From Marinobacterium ramblicola (GTDB lineage Bacteria > Pseudomonadota > Gammaproteobacteria > Pseudomonadales > Balneatricaceae): a DNA stretch of 64,000 nt. The number at the start of each line of letters is the position of its first letter. Positions within the stretch are counted from its first letter, which is position 1. The translations under genes were made by a program, and so were the position numbers. The notes under the pieces were generated by a model that was given only the letters and a program-made list of their open reading frames with translations, made no database searches and was not told the origin of the DNA. Shown here in pieces: positions 20,320 to 29,884 of this stretch. The stretch lies in assembly GCF_019084545.1 (NCBI RefSeq), contig NZ_JAHREP010000019.1, forward strand, positions 39,530 to 103,529, read 5' to 3'.

Positions 20320-21824
20320 GAACCACCTCCCGGCAACAGTGGGCCCAGCGCTCGACTCATGTTGTGCAGCTGCTCGGCCGTGTCAAAGGTGAAGTCGGAT
20401 ACCGGACCGCCGAAGATCACCAGCAGTGGTGAGATGGCCAGCAGCAGGAACACCGCCGTCAGTTGCAGTCTGGACACCGGTTCGCAGGAGTCGGGCTCGC
20501 GGCTGGTGTGCCAGAACAGGGTGGTACCGGCTCGTGACATGGCGATCAACGCCGCCAGCCCCCCGATCAGTATGGTCGGATAGATCCAGGCCGCCTCTCC
20601 CTCCAGCGCCGCCGACTTCAGCAGCAGGGCTTTGCCGACGAAGCCGGAGAAGGGGGGCAGGCCGACAATCGCCAGGGCGCCGATGAAGAACGCGATGCCG
20701 ATACCGACCGGCTGACACATACGGCGTGCGGCGACGAAACGGTCTTCCGCCTTGCCGCGCTGGCGGCTGATCATGTCGGCGAGCAGGAACAGGCCGGCGC
20801 AGACCAGAGTCGAATGCACCAGATAATAAAGCAGGGCGCCGGTGGCCTCGCTGCGCGCCATTGCCAACCCCACCAGCAGGGTACCGACGGATAGCACCAC
20901 CAGCTGGGCGACCAGTTGGCGCAGGCTGGAGGCCGCGAGTACGCCGATGGTGGCGGCGATGAGTGTCAGGATCGACAGCGGCCAGAGCCAGGGGATGGCG
21001 ATCTGGGCCAGGGCACCGGCATCCTCACCGAAGATCACGGTAAACACCCGCAGAATGCTGTAGATCCCCACCTTGGTCAGAATCGCGAACAGCGCCGCTA
21101 CCGGTGCGCTGGCCGCGGAATAGGTGCGCGGTAGCCAGAACTGCAGCGGCAGGATCGCCGACTTCAGGCCGAACACCACCAGCAGCATCAAGGCACCGGC
21201 GCCGGCGATCGCCTGCTCGGCTGCATCCAGCTGACTCACCTTCTGCGCCAGGTCGGCGATATTGAGCGTGCCGGTGGTGCCATAGATGATGCCCAGCGCA
21301 AACAGGAAGATCGACGACCCCACCAGGTTCAGCACCACATAGTGTACGCTGGCGCGGGTCTTCTGTTTGCCGCCACCATGGATCAGCAGGGCATAGGAGG
21401 CGATCAGCAGCACCTCGAAGAAGACGAACAGGTTGAAGATATCGCCGGTCAGGAAGGCGCCGTTGATCCCCATCAGCTGGAACATGAACAACGGGTGGAA
21501 ATACGCCCCCTGACGGTCGTCCCCGGCGCAGGCGTAAAGCATGCAGGCGAACCCCAGTACCGAGCTGAGCAGCAGCATCAGCGTCGACAGGCGGTCGGCC
21601 ACCAGCACAATGCCGTATGGCGGGTGCCAGTCGCCCAGCACGTAGAGCTGTATCACGTCGCTGTCCGCCTGTAGTAACAAGCGCAGTGTAATCAAAACCA
21701 GCACGCCCAGCGCAGCCAGGGATAGTGAGCGCTGACGCGCGATCTGTCCGCTGATCGGCGGCAGCAGCATCAGAACGCCGCAGAGCAGCGGAATCAGAAT
21801 CGGCAATATGGCCAAGTGTTCCAT
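20316..21824 (-). CDS. mrpD: Na+/H+ antiporter subunit D (MrpD/MnhD)
   Basis: MrpD is one of the two large antiporter-like subunits, homologous to NuoL/M/N of complex I. The 502-residue polytopic protein has the proton-pathway glutamate region FVFFEVLLIASYALL and the lysine-containing KSAILPLQFWLPRTYSAAS. GLPPFSGFVGKALLL lies towards the C-terminus. Its start abuts the mrpC stop. Confidence 0.94.
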   Translation of the reverse strand: MEHLAILPILIPLLCGVLMLLPPISGQIARQRSLSLAALGVLVLITLRLLLQADSDVIQLYVLGDWHPPYGIVLVADRLSTLMLLLSSVLGFACMLYACAGDDRQGAYFHPLFMFQLMGINGAFLTGDIFNLFVFFEVLLIASYALLIHGGGKQKTRASVHYVVLNLVGSSIFLFALGIIYGTTGTLNIADLAQKVSQLDAAEQAIAGAGALMLLVVFGLKSAILPLQFWLPRTYSAASAPVAALFAILTKVGIYSILRVFTVIFGEDAGALAQIAIPWLWPLSILTLIAATIGVLAASSLRQLVAQLVVLSVGTLLVGLAMARSEATGALLYYLVHSTLVCAGLFLLADMISRQRGKAEDRFVAARRMCQPVGIGIAFFIGALAIVGLPPFSGFVGKALLLKSAALEGEAAWIYPTILIGGLAALIAMSRAGTTLFWHTSREPDSCEPVSRLQLTAVFLLLAISPLLVIFGGPVSDFTFDTAEQLHNMSRALGPLLPGGGS

Positions 21825-22187
21825 TTATGGCTTCTCCCTGGCGGTCGACTCGTCGGGGATCGTGGGCAGGCGACCGTCCACATGATCGTTGCCCAGGTCG
21901 GCGCGGGCGCGCATCGCCAGAATGACCGCGAAGGCGGTCATGGCAAAGCCGATCACAATGGCGGTGAGCACCAGTGCCTGTGGCAACGGGTCGGTATAGT
22001 TGGCCGGCCCCTCTTGCAGTACCGCCGCATCATCGACGCCCAGGCGGCCGCTGGCGAACAGAAACAGGTTCACCGCATAGGAGAGCAGGGTGAGCCCGAC
22101 AACGACCGGAAAGGTCCGGCCACGCAGGGTGAGGAAAATACCGCTGGTGGTCAAAATGCCGACGCACAGTGCATAGAGCATCTCCAT
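21825..22187 (-). CDS. mrpC: Na+/H+ antiporter subunit C (MrpC/MnhC)
   Basis: MrpC resembles NuoK. The 120-residue protein has three helices. Family stretches are GIFLTLRGRTFPVVVGLTLL, YAVNLFLFASGRLG and PLPQALVLTAIVIGFAMTAF. The last 25 residues are hydrophilic. It follows mrpA by one base, with GGAG upstream of the ATG at 22187. Confidence 0.93.
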   Translation of the reverse strand: MEMLYALCVGILTTSGIFLTLRGRTFPVVVGLTLLSYAVNLFLFASGRLGVDDAAVLQEGPANYTDPLPQALVLTAIVIGFAMTAFAVILAMRARADLGNDHVDGRLPTIPDESTAREKP

Positions 22188-22188
22188 A

Positions 22189-24987
22189 TCAGAGCTCCTC
22201 CTTGGTCAGTACCGGTCGTTCCGAGGTGGTCAGCTTGCCGAGGTTGGCCAGAATCAACAGCGTGGCGCCAATCACGGTCAGGTAGACGCCGAGGTCGAAC
22301 AGCATGGCGCTGGCCAGCTCGAAATCGCCCACCAGCGGCAGATGGAAGTGACCGAACCAGGAGGTCAGGAAGGGGCGCCCGAAGGCCCAGCTGCCGATCC
22401 CGGTCAGCGTAGCGATCAACAGCCCGGAACCGATCAACCACTGGTAATTGAGCCTCAATCGTTCCTTGATGAAATCGACGCCATTGGCCACATACTGCTG
22501 GATGATCGCCACTGCCGTGATAAGCCCGGCGATAAAGCCGCCGCCGGGCATATTGTGCCCACGCAGGAAGATATAGACCGATACCAGCAGCGCCAGCGGC
22601 AGCAGCAGCTGCGACACAGTGGCCAGGATGACCGGGTAACGGTCGTTGGACCAGGGGCGTCCGCGCTCGTCGCCGGCGGGCATGAACAGGCGCATTCGGT
22701 TGATCAGCTTGAAGATCCCCAGTGCAGCGATCCCCAATACGGTGATTTCACCCAGCGTATCGAAGCCACGGAAGTCCACCAGGATGACGTTGACCACGTT
22801 GGTGCCACCACCGCCGGTTTTGCTGTTGGCCAGGAAAAAGTCGGAGATCGAGTGCAGCGGCCGCGTCATCAATGCATAGCAGAGCGTGCCGATCATACCG
22901 CCGACCAGGGCCGAGATCGCCAGATCCCGCATCATCTGGTGCGGACTCGACTCTTTCGGTGTGCGCTGGGGCAGGAAGAACAGCGCCAGCATCAGCAGGA
23001 TCACCGTGACCACCTCCACCGACAGCTGGGTCAGGGCCAGGTCGGGGGCCGAGAAGCGGGCAAAGGTAACGGAGACGATCAGGCCGACGATGGAGAGCGT
23101 AATCAGCGCGATCATCCGCTTGCGGTGCCAGATAACGGTTGCCAGGGCACCGAGGATGAGCAGGGCCGCACCGGTGATCTCGACGCCACCCAGCGGCAAC
23201 TGAGGCCGGTCCCCTGCAGGCTGGTTCAGCGTCATCATCGGGGTCACGATCAGCGCAACCGTGAACAGCAGCATCAGCATCAGGTAGCGTTGCAGCGAGC
23301 CGTTCTCCAGCCGATCATTGAGCCAGCGGCATCCGGCCATCAGCAGCTGAATCAGCTTTTCGAACACCTCCTTGGCGTCGGCTTCGGGGAACTGGGCCTG
23401 GAACTGGAACAGCACCTTGCGGTTGTAATAGATCACCAGGCCGCCGATAAAGGCGATCGTACTCATCGCCAGCGGCAGGTTGAAGCCGTGCCAGATCGCC
23501 AGGCTATACTCCGGCACCAGCCCCTGAATGACTGCCGACGAGGCGCTGTTAAGCAGATCGCCGATCACGTAGCCCGGCAGCACCCCCACCAGCAGACAGA
23601 GCGCGACCAGAATCTCCACCGGCAGTTTCATGTAGCGCGGCGGTTCATGGGGGGTACGCGGCAGATCGATCGGCTCGCCGTTGAAGAACACGTCGTGGAT
23701 AAAGCGCAGCGAGTAAGCGACCGAGAATACGCCGCCACAGGTGGCCAGCACCGGTACCAGCCAGGAGAGTGCCCCCAGCGTACTCTGATGCAGGGTTTCG
23801 GAGAAAAACATCTCCTTGGACAGAAAACCGTTCAGCAGCGGCACACCGGCCATCGCCGAGGCAGCGACCATCGCCAGCGTGGCGGTGTAGGGCATGTATT
23901 TCCACAGGCCGTTGAGCTTGCGCATATCGCGCGAGCCCGACTCATGGTCGATGATCCCGGCGGCCATGAACAGCGACGCCTTGAAGGTGGCGTGGTTGAT
24001 GATATGGAAGATCGCCGCCACCGCCGCGAGCTTGGTATCCATCCCCAGCAGCAGCGTGATCAGGCCCAGATGGCTGATGGTGGAGTACGCCAGCAGCCCC
24101 TTGAGATCATGCTTGAACAGAGCGAAATAGGCGCCGGTCAGCAGCGTGATCAGGCCGGTCAGGCTGACGATCAGGAACCACATATCGGTACCCGACAGCA
24201 CCGGGTAGAAGCGGGCCATCAGAAAGATGCCCGCCTTGACCATCGTCGCCGAGTGCAGGTAGGCGCTGACCGGCGTCGGCGCCGCCATGGCATGGGGCAG
24301 CCAGAAGTGGAACGGGAACTGCGCCGACTTGGTAAACGCGCCGAGCAGCATCAGTATGAGAATAGCCGGGTAGTAGCCGGAGTTGCGGATCTGGATGGTG
24401 CTGGCCAGCACCCTGTCCAGATCGTAGCTGCCGACCACGTTGCCGATCAGCAGAATACCGGCCAGCAGCGCCATGCCACCGGCACCGGTCACCGTCAGCG
24501 CCATGCGCGCACCGCGGCGAGCTTCCCGCTTGTCGGACCAGAAGCTGATCAGCAGGAACGAGCTGATACTGGTCAGCTCCCAGAACACCCAGAGCTGGAT
24601 CAGGTTGTTGGACAGCACGATGCCGAGCATCGCGGTCATGAACAGGATCAGGTAGCTGTAAAAACGCCCCATCGAGTCCTTGGGCGACAAGTAGTAGCGC
24701 GCATAGAGGATGATCAGCAGCCCCATGCCGAGAATCAGCAGCGCAAACAGCAGGGCCAAGCCATCGAGCCGGAAGGCCAGCTCCAGATCGAGTGCCGGTA
24801 TCCAGGGTAAAGAGCTTTTCAGCGTTGCACCTGAAAGCACAGCCGGTGCGTGAAACAGCACAATGAGAAGGGATAGGGCCGGTAGTAGCGATGTCGCCCA
24901 GGCACAAGAGGTTCGTCCGGCGCGCTCGGTCAGCAGCGGCACCAGAGTGCCGAGCAGAGGCAGCAGTGGTACCCATATCAGATTCAT
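22189..24987 (-). CDS. mrpA: Na+/H+ antiporter subunits A and B fused (MrpAB/PhaAB type)
   Basis: This is the largest Mrp subunit, 932 residues. The N-terminal NuoL-like part carries [13 protein letters not shown] and the [15 protein letters not shown] proton-path lysine region. The MbhD/DUF4040 region follows (about 600-700, [20 protein letters not shown]). The C-terminal third is an MnhB-type domain (about 770-925, including [20 protein letters not shown]). No separate mrpB gene is present, so this is the fused AB arrangement known from PhaAB systems. The complex exports Na+ or K+ against protons at the inner membrane. It is the first gene of the minus-strand operon A(B)CDEFG. Confidence 0.95.
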   Translation of the reverse strand: MNLIWVPLLPLLGTLVPLLTERAGRTSCAWATSLLPALSLLIVLFHAPAVLSGATLKSSLPWIPALDLELAFRLDGLALLFALLILGMGLLIILYARYYLSPKDSMGRFYSYLILFMTAMLGIVLSNNLIQLWVFWELTSISSFLLISFWSDKREARRGARMALTVTGAGGMALLAGILLIGNVVGSYDLDRVLASTIQIRNSGYYPAILILMLLGAFTKSAQFPFHFWLPHAMAAPTPVSAYLHSATMVKAGIFLMARFYPVLSGTDMWFLIVSLTGLITLLTGAYFALFKHDLKGLLAYSTISHLGLITLLLGMDTKLAAVAAIFHIINHATFKASLFMAAGIIDHESGSRDMRKLNGLWKYMPYTATLAMVAASAMAGVPLLNGFLSKEMFFSETLHQSTLGALSWLVPVLATCGGVFSVAYSLRFIHDVFFNGEPIDLPRTPHEPPRYMKLPVEILVALCLLVGVLPGYVIGDLLNSASSAVIQGLVPEYSLAIWHGFNLPLAMSTIAFIGGLVIYYNRKVLFQFQAQFPEADAKEVFEKLIQLLMAGCRWLNDRLENGSLQRYLMLMLLFTVALIVTPMMTLNQPAGDRPQLPLGGVEITGAALLILGALATVIWHRKRMIALITLSIVGLIVSVTFARFSAPDLALTQLSVEVVTVILLMLALFFLPQRTPKESSPHQMMRDLAISALVGGMIGTLCYALMTRPLHSISDFFLANSKTGGGGTNVVNVILVDFRGFDTLGEITVLGIAALGIFKLINRMRLFMPAGDERGRPWSNDRYPVILATVSQLLLPLALLVSVYIFLRGHNMPGGGFIAGLITAVAIIQQYVANGVDFIKERLRLNYQWLIGSGLLIATLTGIGSWAFGRPFLTSWFGHFHLPLVGDFELASAMLFDLGVYLTVIGATLLILANLGKLTTSERPVLTKEEL

Positions 24988-25425
24988 GGCTGGGGATTAC
25001 TCCTGTCAGTCATGCAGTTCAGTAATTCGATGTGGACGGAAGTGTATCATGCTGTTTTGAAACGTTATATGTATAGGCTTTTCGTCGAGGAAAGTATCGA
25101 AAGTTCCGTGGTTAAGTTCGAATTTTTCGATCGAGAGAGGGTATTTGCTCTGCGTGGGCGAATGTTCCTTTTTAGTGCGAGTGCACTGTTGCAGTGCGTT
25201 TCGGCGGTGCGGTTTATCCCCTGCCGGGCCGTCTGTCAGTTTGCTGTCGATGCTTCTATGACGGGATTCGATCTTCCGTTTTTTGTAATTTTTCCAAATC
25301 AATTCAATCGATTAACTTTCTTATTGATTCGATATCGCTTGCCTGCGTGAGTTCTGGCCCGATCCTTGTATGGTTTGAACTGACCGTACTCTTGGCGATA
25401 CGGCGAATACAATTTGGAAAATAGA
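24988..25425. other. Intergenic region between divergent mrp and guanidine operons
   Basis: This gap is more AT-rich than its neighbours and should hold the promoters of both operons. I see no convincing gene. Open frames on both strands here have no recognisable content. TACAAT near 25409-25414, just before the riboswitch, is a possible -10 box without a good -35 partner. Confidence 0.5.
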
Positions 25426-25560
25426 GCGCTAGGGTTCCGATTGCGTTTGATCGATCGAAAGATTGACAGGCGTGATGACTGGTCCGAGAGCACTCGACCT
25501 CTCAGTCAGAGCGATTCGGCTTGGCGATGGGTTACACGGCGGGACAAAAGCCCGGGAGAC
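25426..25560 (+). promoter_or_regulatory. Guanidine-I (ykkC) riboswitch aptamer
   Basis: The region shows the conserved ykkC blocks in order. CTAGGGTTCCG is at 25429-25439, ACTGGTCCGAGAG at about 25478-25490, and ACACGGCGGGACAAAAGCCCGGGAGA ends near 25559 (blocks ACACGGC, GGGACAAAAG and CCCGGGAGA). This riboswitch class senses guanidinium and turns genes on. It lies about 100 bases upstream of the first transporter gene. The expression platform between 25561 and 25658 has no obvious T-tract terminator, so control may be by other means. The match is by recalled consensus, not by a covariance search. Confidence 0.92.
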
Positions 25561-25658
25561 TTGTTTGGCGTATTGGCCAAGAGTACTCCGTAACAGCCGT
25601 AAACCCGAAAACGCAGCACACAACGAATCCTGAAACTGAAGCTGAAGAGGTTTAACAG

Positions 25659-26726
25659 ATGAAGCTTTCCCTTAAGCGCTTGCCCACAAAAGCCGCTACG
25701 CTGGCACTCACCACCGCACTGCTATCCTCCCCCGCGTTCGCAAAAGATGATTTCAAGATCTGCTGGTCGATCTATGTCGGCTGGATGCCATGGGCCTACG
25801 GCGCCGAAGAGGGGATCGTCAAGAAGTGGGCCGACAAGTACGGCATCAGTATCGACGTGGTGCAGATCAATGACTACGTCGAGTCGATCAACCAGTACAC
25901 CGCCGGCGGCTTCGATGCCTGCACCATGACCAACATGGACGCGCTGACCATCCCGGCCGCCGGCGGCGTCGACAGCACGGCGCTGATTGTCGGCGATTTC
26001 TCCAACGGCAACGACGGCGTGGTGCTCAAGGGCAAAGAGTCCCTGGCGGATATCAAGGGCCAGAGCGTCAACCTGGTCGAACTGAGCGTGTCCCACTACC
26101 TGTTGGCGCGTGGCCTGGAAAGTGTCGGCATGTCCGAAGCGGATGTGCGGGTGGTCAACACCTCCGATGCCGATATGGTCGCCGTCTACGGTACCGACGA
26201 CGTGACCTCCGTCGTGACCTGGAACCCGCTGCTCAGCGAAATTGCGGCGATGCCGGATTCCCGCAAGGTGTTCGATTCCTCGCAGATCCCCGGCGAGATC
26301 ATCGACCTGCTGGTCGTGAATACCGATACCCTGGCGGAAAATCCGAAGCTGGGCAAAGCGCTGGTCGGTGCCTGGTACGAGATCATGGGGCTGATGAGCG
26401 GCGCGGGCGCTGAAGCCGAAACGGCCCGCACCTACATGGCCCAGGCCTCCGGCACCGACCTGGCCGGATACGATTCTCAGCTGGCCAGTACCGAGATGTT
26501 CTATACCCCGCAGTCCGCGCTCGAGCTGACCAACAGCGACACCCTGAAAACCACCATGCAGCATGTGGCCGAGTTCTCCTTCGATCACGGCCTGCTCGGC
26601 GATGGCGCGCCGGATGCCGGCTTTATCGGTATCGAAACCCCGGCCGGTATCTTCGGCAGCGAGAGCAATATCAAGCTGCGCTTCGATCCCACCTACATGC
26701 AGATGGCCGCCGACGGCACGCTGTAA
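25659..26726 (+). CDS. Guanidine/urea-type ABC transporter substrate-binding protein
   Basis: The 355-residue periplasmic protein has a signal peptide (about 1-28, ending SSPAFA before KDDFK). It then has a NitT/TauT-like binding fold (WSIYVGWMPWAYGAEEGIVK, GGFDACTMTNMDALTIPAAG). Its family is usually labelled as a urea ABC transporter next to urea carboxylase. The guanidine riboswitch and DUF1989 partners argue that the ligand is guanidine. It is followed by permease and ATPase genes. Substrate is inferred from context only. Confidence 0.85.
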   Translation: MKLSLKRLPTKAATLALTTALLSSPAFAKDDFKICWSIYVGWMPWAYGAEEGIVKKWADKYGISIDVVQINDYVESINQYTAGGFDACTMTNMDALTIPAAGGVDSTALIVGDFSNGNDGVVLKGKESLADIKGQSVNLVELSVSHYLLARGLESVGMSEADVRVVNTSDADMVAVYGTDDVTSVVTWNPLLSEIAAMPDSRKVFDSSQIPGEIIDLLVVNTDTLAENPKLGKALVGAWYEIMGLMSGAGAEAETARTYMAQASGTDLAGYDSQLASTEMFYTPQSALELTNSDTLKTTMQHVAEFSFDHGLLGDGAPDAGFIGIETPAGIFGSESNIKLRFDPTYMQMAADGTL

Positions 26727-26774
26727 TTCGTTGAAGAACCGACACGGGGGGCTTGACCCCCGCAGGGATCTTTC

Positions 26775-27593
26775 ATGACACGCATGATCAACAAGACACC
26801 GGGATCGGTATTGAGGATGTCGCTGGGGCTGCTGCCCTTCGTGCTGATCCTGCTGATCTACATGGCAGGTTCCGATGCCCGGCTGGAGCTGAACCCGAAC
26901 GACAAGCTGCTGCCCAGCTTCGAGCAGATGGGGGACGCGATCCAACGCATGGCGTTTGAGCCAAGCAAGCGCACCGGTGAATACCTGTTCTGGGCCGATA
27001 CCGGCAGCAGCCTGACCCGGCTCGGGCTGGGCGTGGGCATTGCGGCGCTGCTCGGTCTGCTGCTGGGGATGTCGACCGGCGCGCTGCCGATGATTCGCGC
27101 CGGAGTGTCGCCACTGCTGACGGTGATCTCGCTGGTGCCGCCGCTGGCGCTGCTGCCGATCCTGTTCATCGTCTTTGGCCTGGGTGAGCTGTCCAAGGTG
27201 GTGCTGATCGCCATCGGCATCACGCCGTTTATCGCGCGCGATATTCAGCGGCGCACCGAGGAGATCCCCACCGAGCAGTTGGTCAAGGCGCAGACGCTGG
27301 GTGCCAGTACCCTGCAGATCCTGATCCGCGTGGTGCTGCCGCAGCTGATGCCGAAACTGATCGATGCCATCAGACTGTCGCTCGGTGCCGGTTGGCTGTT
27401 TCTGATCGCGGCGGAAGCGATCGCCTCCACCGACGGCCTGGGTTACCGCATCTTCCTGGTGCGCCGCTACCTGTCGATGGATCTGATCCTGCCCTACGTG
27501 GCCTGGATCACGCTGCTGGCGTTCCTGCTCGATATCACGCTGGCCTGGGTGAGCCGCAGGCTCTACCCCTGGAACGTGCAAGGAGGCCAGTAA
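26775..27593 (+). CDS. ABC transporter permease (guanidine uptake, inferred)
   Basis: The 272-residue membrane protein has about six helices. It carries the permease EAA-type loop ARDIQRRTEEIPTEQLVKAQ, followed by TLGAS and VVLPQLMPKLIDAIRLSLG, typical of the NitT/TauT/SsuC family. It lies 48 bases after the binding protein gene and its TAA overlaps the ATPase start. It should form the inner-membrane channel of the importer. Confidence 0.9.
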   Translation: MTRMINKTPGSVLRMSLGLLPFVLILLIYMAGSDARLELNPNDKLLPSFEQMGDAIQRMAFEPSKRTGEYLFWADTGSSLTRLGLGVGIAALLGLLLGMSTGALPMIRAGVSPLLTVISLVPPLALLPILFIVFGLGELSKVVLIAIGITPFIARDIQRRTEEIPTEQLVKAQTLGASTLQILIRVVLPQLMPKLIDAIRLSLGAGWLFLIAAEAIASTDGLGYRIFLVRRYLSMDLILPYVAWITLLAFLLDITLAWVSRRLYPWNVQGGQ

Positions 27594-28375
27594 TGTCCGC
27601 GATGATCGAAGCGAAAAATCTGTGGAAACGCTACGGCGACAATGTGGTGCTGGAGCGGATCAACATGCGCGTCCAGGAGGGGGAGTTCGTCACCCTGGTC
27701 GGCACCTCCGGTTGCGGCAAGAGCACCTTCCTGAAGCTGTTGCTCGGAACCGAGTCGCCCTCAAGCGGCGAGTTGCTGCTTGATGGCAAACCGATCCCGA
27801 ACGAGCCGGGGCCGGACCGCGGCATCGTGTTTCAGCAGTACTCGGTGTTCCCGCACATGTGCGTGCTGGAGAACGTGATGGCAGCCAGGGCCTTCGCCCG
27901 CAAGGGGCTCACCGGCTATCTGTTCGGCGCCGCCAGGCGTCAGGCGCAGGATGAGGTACGGGCGATGCTCGATCAGGTGGGGCTCGGCCATGCGCTGGAT
28001 AAGTATCCGCACGAACTGTCCGGCGGCATGAAGCAGCGCCTTGCCATCGCCCAGGCACTGCTGGGCAAACCGCGGATCCTGCTGCTGGACGAGCCGTTCG
28101 GCGCGCTGGACCCGGGTATCCGTGCCGATATGCACGAGCTGGTACTGAACCTCTGGCGTGAACACAAACTGACGGTATTCATGGTCACCCATGACCTGAA
28201 AGAGGGGTTCTACCTCGGCACCCGGCTCTGGGTGTTCGACAAGCTCAGACAGGATCCCCATGCGCCCAACGCCTATGGCGCCGGCATCACCTACGACCTG
28301 TCCGTGGGGCAGTTGGACCACGCTACTTACGAAGAGATCGATGACAACCTGCGGCCCGTCGCCCGGCTTGGCTGA
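27593..28375 (+). CDS. ABC transporter ATP-binding protein (guanidine uptake, inferred)
   Basis: The 260-residue ATPase begins MSAMIEAKNLWKRYGDN. It has Walker A GTSGCGKST (about 37-45), the signature LSGGMKQR and Walker B ILLLDEPFGALD. ATG 27593 overlaps the permease stop and follows AGGAGG. The frame is open further upstream, but that sequence lies inside the permease gene. It energises the importer encoded by the two preceding genes. The last 40 residues extend past the usual NitT-type ATPase core. Confidence 0.92.
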   Translation: MSAMIEAKNLWKRYGDNVVLERINMRVQEGEFVTLVGTSGCGKSTFLKLLLGTESPSSGELLLDGKPIPNEPGPDRGIVFQQYSVFPHMCVLENVMAARAFARKGLTGYLFGAARRQAQDEVRAMLDQVGLGHALDKYPHELSGGMKQRLAIAQALLGKPRILLLDEPFGALDPGIRADMHELVLNLWREHKLTVFMVTHDLKEGFYLGTRLWVFDKLRQDPHAPNAYGAGITYDLSVGQLDHATYEEIDDNLRPVARLG

Positions 28376-28436
28376 GCGACAAACCGAGCGAGTGTCGAAA
28401 GACCGGCCGAGCCGAGGTCGGGATAAGGAGCAAGAG

Positions 28437-29153
28437 ATGAACGAGATCCGATATACAACAGAGATCGCGCCGGGCGGCCACTGGTCGCTGCGACTGCGCA
28501 AGGGCACGCAGATGCGGCTGACCGATATCGACGGTGGCGCTAATGTCGGCATGCTGTTCTACAACCCGGAGAACCTGCTCGAGCGCTACAACGCCCCTGA
28601 TACGTTGAAGTGCCAGCACACCTTCAAACTGACCCGGGGCAACTGCCTCTACTCCGATATGGGGCGGATCTTTGCCTCCATCGTCGAGGACAGCCTGGGC
28701 TGGCACGAGACGGTGTGCGGCAACAGCCACGCCGAGCAGGTCGCCGCACGCTGGGGCAAGCGCGATTACCAGCAGGACCGCAACGCCTGGCATCAGAACG
28801 GTCATGACGCCTTCCTGGTCGAGCTGGCCAAGTATGGTCTCGGCCGTGCCGATATGGCCGCCAATATCAATTGGTTCAGCAAGGTGGAGACCGATGCCGA
28901 GGGCACCCTGGCGCTGATTGAAGGTCATAGCGCGCCGGGCAGCTCGGTGACGCTGCGTTTCGAGATGGACAGCCTGGTGCTGCTGCACGCCTGCCCGCAT
29001 CCGCTTAACCAGGCCGCCGAATATCCGGGCAAGCCGGTGCGAATCGAGCTGGGCGAAGCGGAACCGGTGACCGCCGATGACTACTGCCTGAACTTCCGCC
29101 CGGAAAACCGCCGCGGCTTCCACAACAACGCCCTGTATCACCTGGGCCAATAA
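28437..29153 (+). CDS. cgdA: DUF1989 protein, carboxyguanidine deiminase subunit (UAAP-type)
   Basis: The 238-residue protein belongs to the DUF1989, urea-carboxylase-associated family. It contains [20 protein letters not shown], the [20 protein letters not shown] segment and NFFSKVE/APGSS-like conserved blocks. Two such proteins next to a carboxylase have been shown in other bacteria to form a carboxyguanidine deiminase, producing allophanate from carboxyguanidine. ATG 28437 follows ATAAGGAG. The upstream in-frame extension overlaps the ATPase gene and was discarded. The A/B lettering relative to the published subunits is not certain. Confidence 0.82.
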   Translation: MNEIRYTTEIAPGGHWSLRLRKGTQMRLTDIDGGANVGMLFYNPENLLERYNAPDTLKCQHTFKLTRGNCLYSDMGRIFASIVEDSLGWHETVCGNSHAEQVAARWGKRDYQQDRNAWHQNGHDAFLVELAKYGLGRADMAANINWFSKVETDAEGTLALIEGHSAPGSSVTLRFEMDSLVLLHACPHPLNQAAEYPGKPVRIELGEAEPVTADDYCLNFRPENRRGFHNNALYHLGQ

Positions 29154-29163
29154 GGAGCGAGCC

Positions 29164-29805
29164 ATGCTGACCGAAAGCACACGCCGGCCCGAGCAGGCGG
29201 TGTCCCGCACGACCATCGATGCCGGCGACTACTACATCGGCACCGTGAAGGCGGGCCAGACGCTGCGTATCCTCGATCTGGAGGGTAACCAGGCCGCCGA
29301 CACCCTGTTCTACTGCGCCGCCGATCCCAGCGAGCGCTACAGCGCCATGGACACCCTCCGCGAGCAGGGCAATGTCTACCTGACCACCGGCTCGCTGCTG
29401 CGCTCCAACGAGAACCGGCCGATGCTGGAGATCGTCGCCGACACCTGCGGCCGCCACGACACCCTGGGCGGCGCCTGCGCCAGCGAGAGCAACACCGTGC
29501 GCTACGACCTGGAGAAGCGCTGCATGCACGCCTGTCGCGACAGCTGGATGCTGGCGATCGCCGAGCACCCCGAGTACGGCATCTCCAAGCGCGACATCGG
29601 CCACAACATCAACTTCTTCATGAACGTGCCGGTGACCGAGCAGGGCGGGCTGACGTTCGAGGACGGCATCTCCGCGCCGGGCAAGTATGTGGAGCTGACC
29701 GCACTGATCGACGTGGTGGTGCTGATCTCCAACTGCCCGCAGCTGAACAACCCGTGCAACGGCTACAACCCGACGCCGGTGGAGCTGCTGGTCTGGGACC
29801 ACTGA
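29164..29805 (+). CDS. cgdB: DUF1989 protein, second carboxyguanidine deiminase subunit (UAAP-type)
   Basis: This 213-residue protein is a DUF1989 paralogue of the preceding one. Shared blocks are [40 protein letters not shown], and [12 protein letters not shown] with [14 protein letters not shown]. Conserved Cys and His residues in these blocks are candidate metal or catalytic ligands. It starts 10 bases after its partner with AAGGAG upstream. Predicted to act with it in deiminating carboxyguanidine to allophanate. Confidence 0.82.
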   Translation: MLTESTRRPEQAVSRTTIDAGDYYIGTVKAGQTLRILDLEGNQAADTLFYCAADPSERYSAMDTLREQGNVYLTTGSLLRSNENRPMLEIVADTCGRHDTLGGACASESNTVRYDLEKRCMHACRDSWMLAIAEHPEYGISKRDIGHNINFFMNVPVTEQGGLTFEDGISAPGKYVELTALIDVVVLISNCPQLNNPCNGYNPTPVELLVWDH

Positions 29806-29884
29806 TAACTGATCTTTGCCCTTCAGTGGACGACCACTGTCGTACTAAACAAGCGCCGGGACGACCCGCGCCAGGGTTTCGACC

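Noticed and set aside
22342..24810. 822-codon open frame on the plus strand opposite mrpA
   Set aside because: Its translation is rich in Gln, His, Arg and Asp with no domain-like pattern. It is the antisense of a clear MrpA protein and is open only because of GC-rich codon bias.
25012..25350. 112-codon plus-strand frame and a 98-codon minus-strand frame in the gap before the riboswitch
   Set aside because: No ribosome-binding site, no recognisable motif, unusual Phe/Arg-rich composition; more likely non-coding leader DNA.
25722..27581. 619-codon open frame on the minus strand opposite the guanidine transporter genes
   Set aside because: It is low-complexity, His/Gln-rich and antisense to a well-supported binding protein and permease.
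29824..29839. 6-bp hairpin (CAGTGG/CCACTG) before the carboxylase gene as a terminator
   Set aside because: Short stem with no T-tract; too weak to call.
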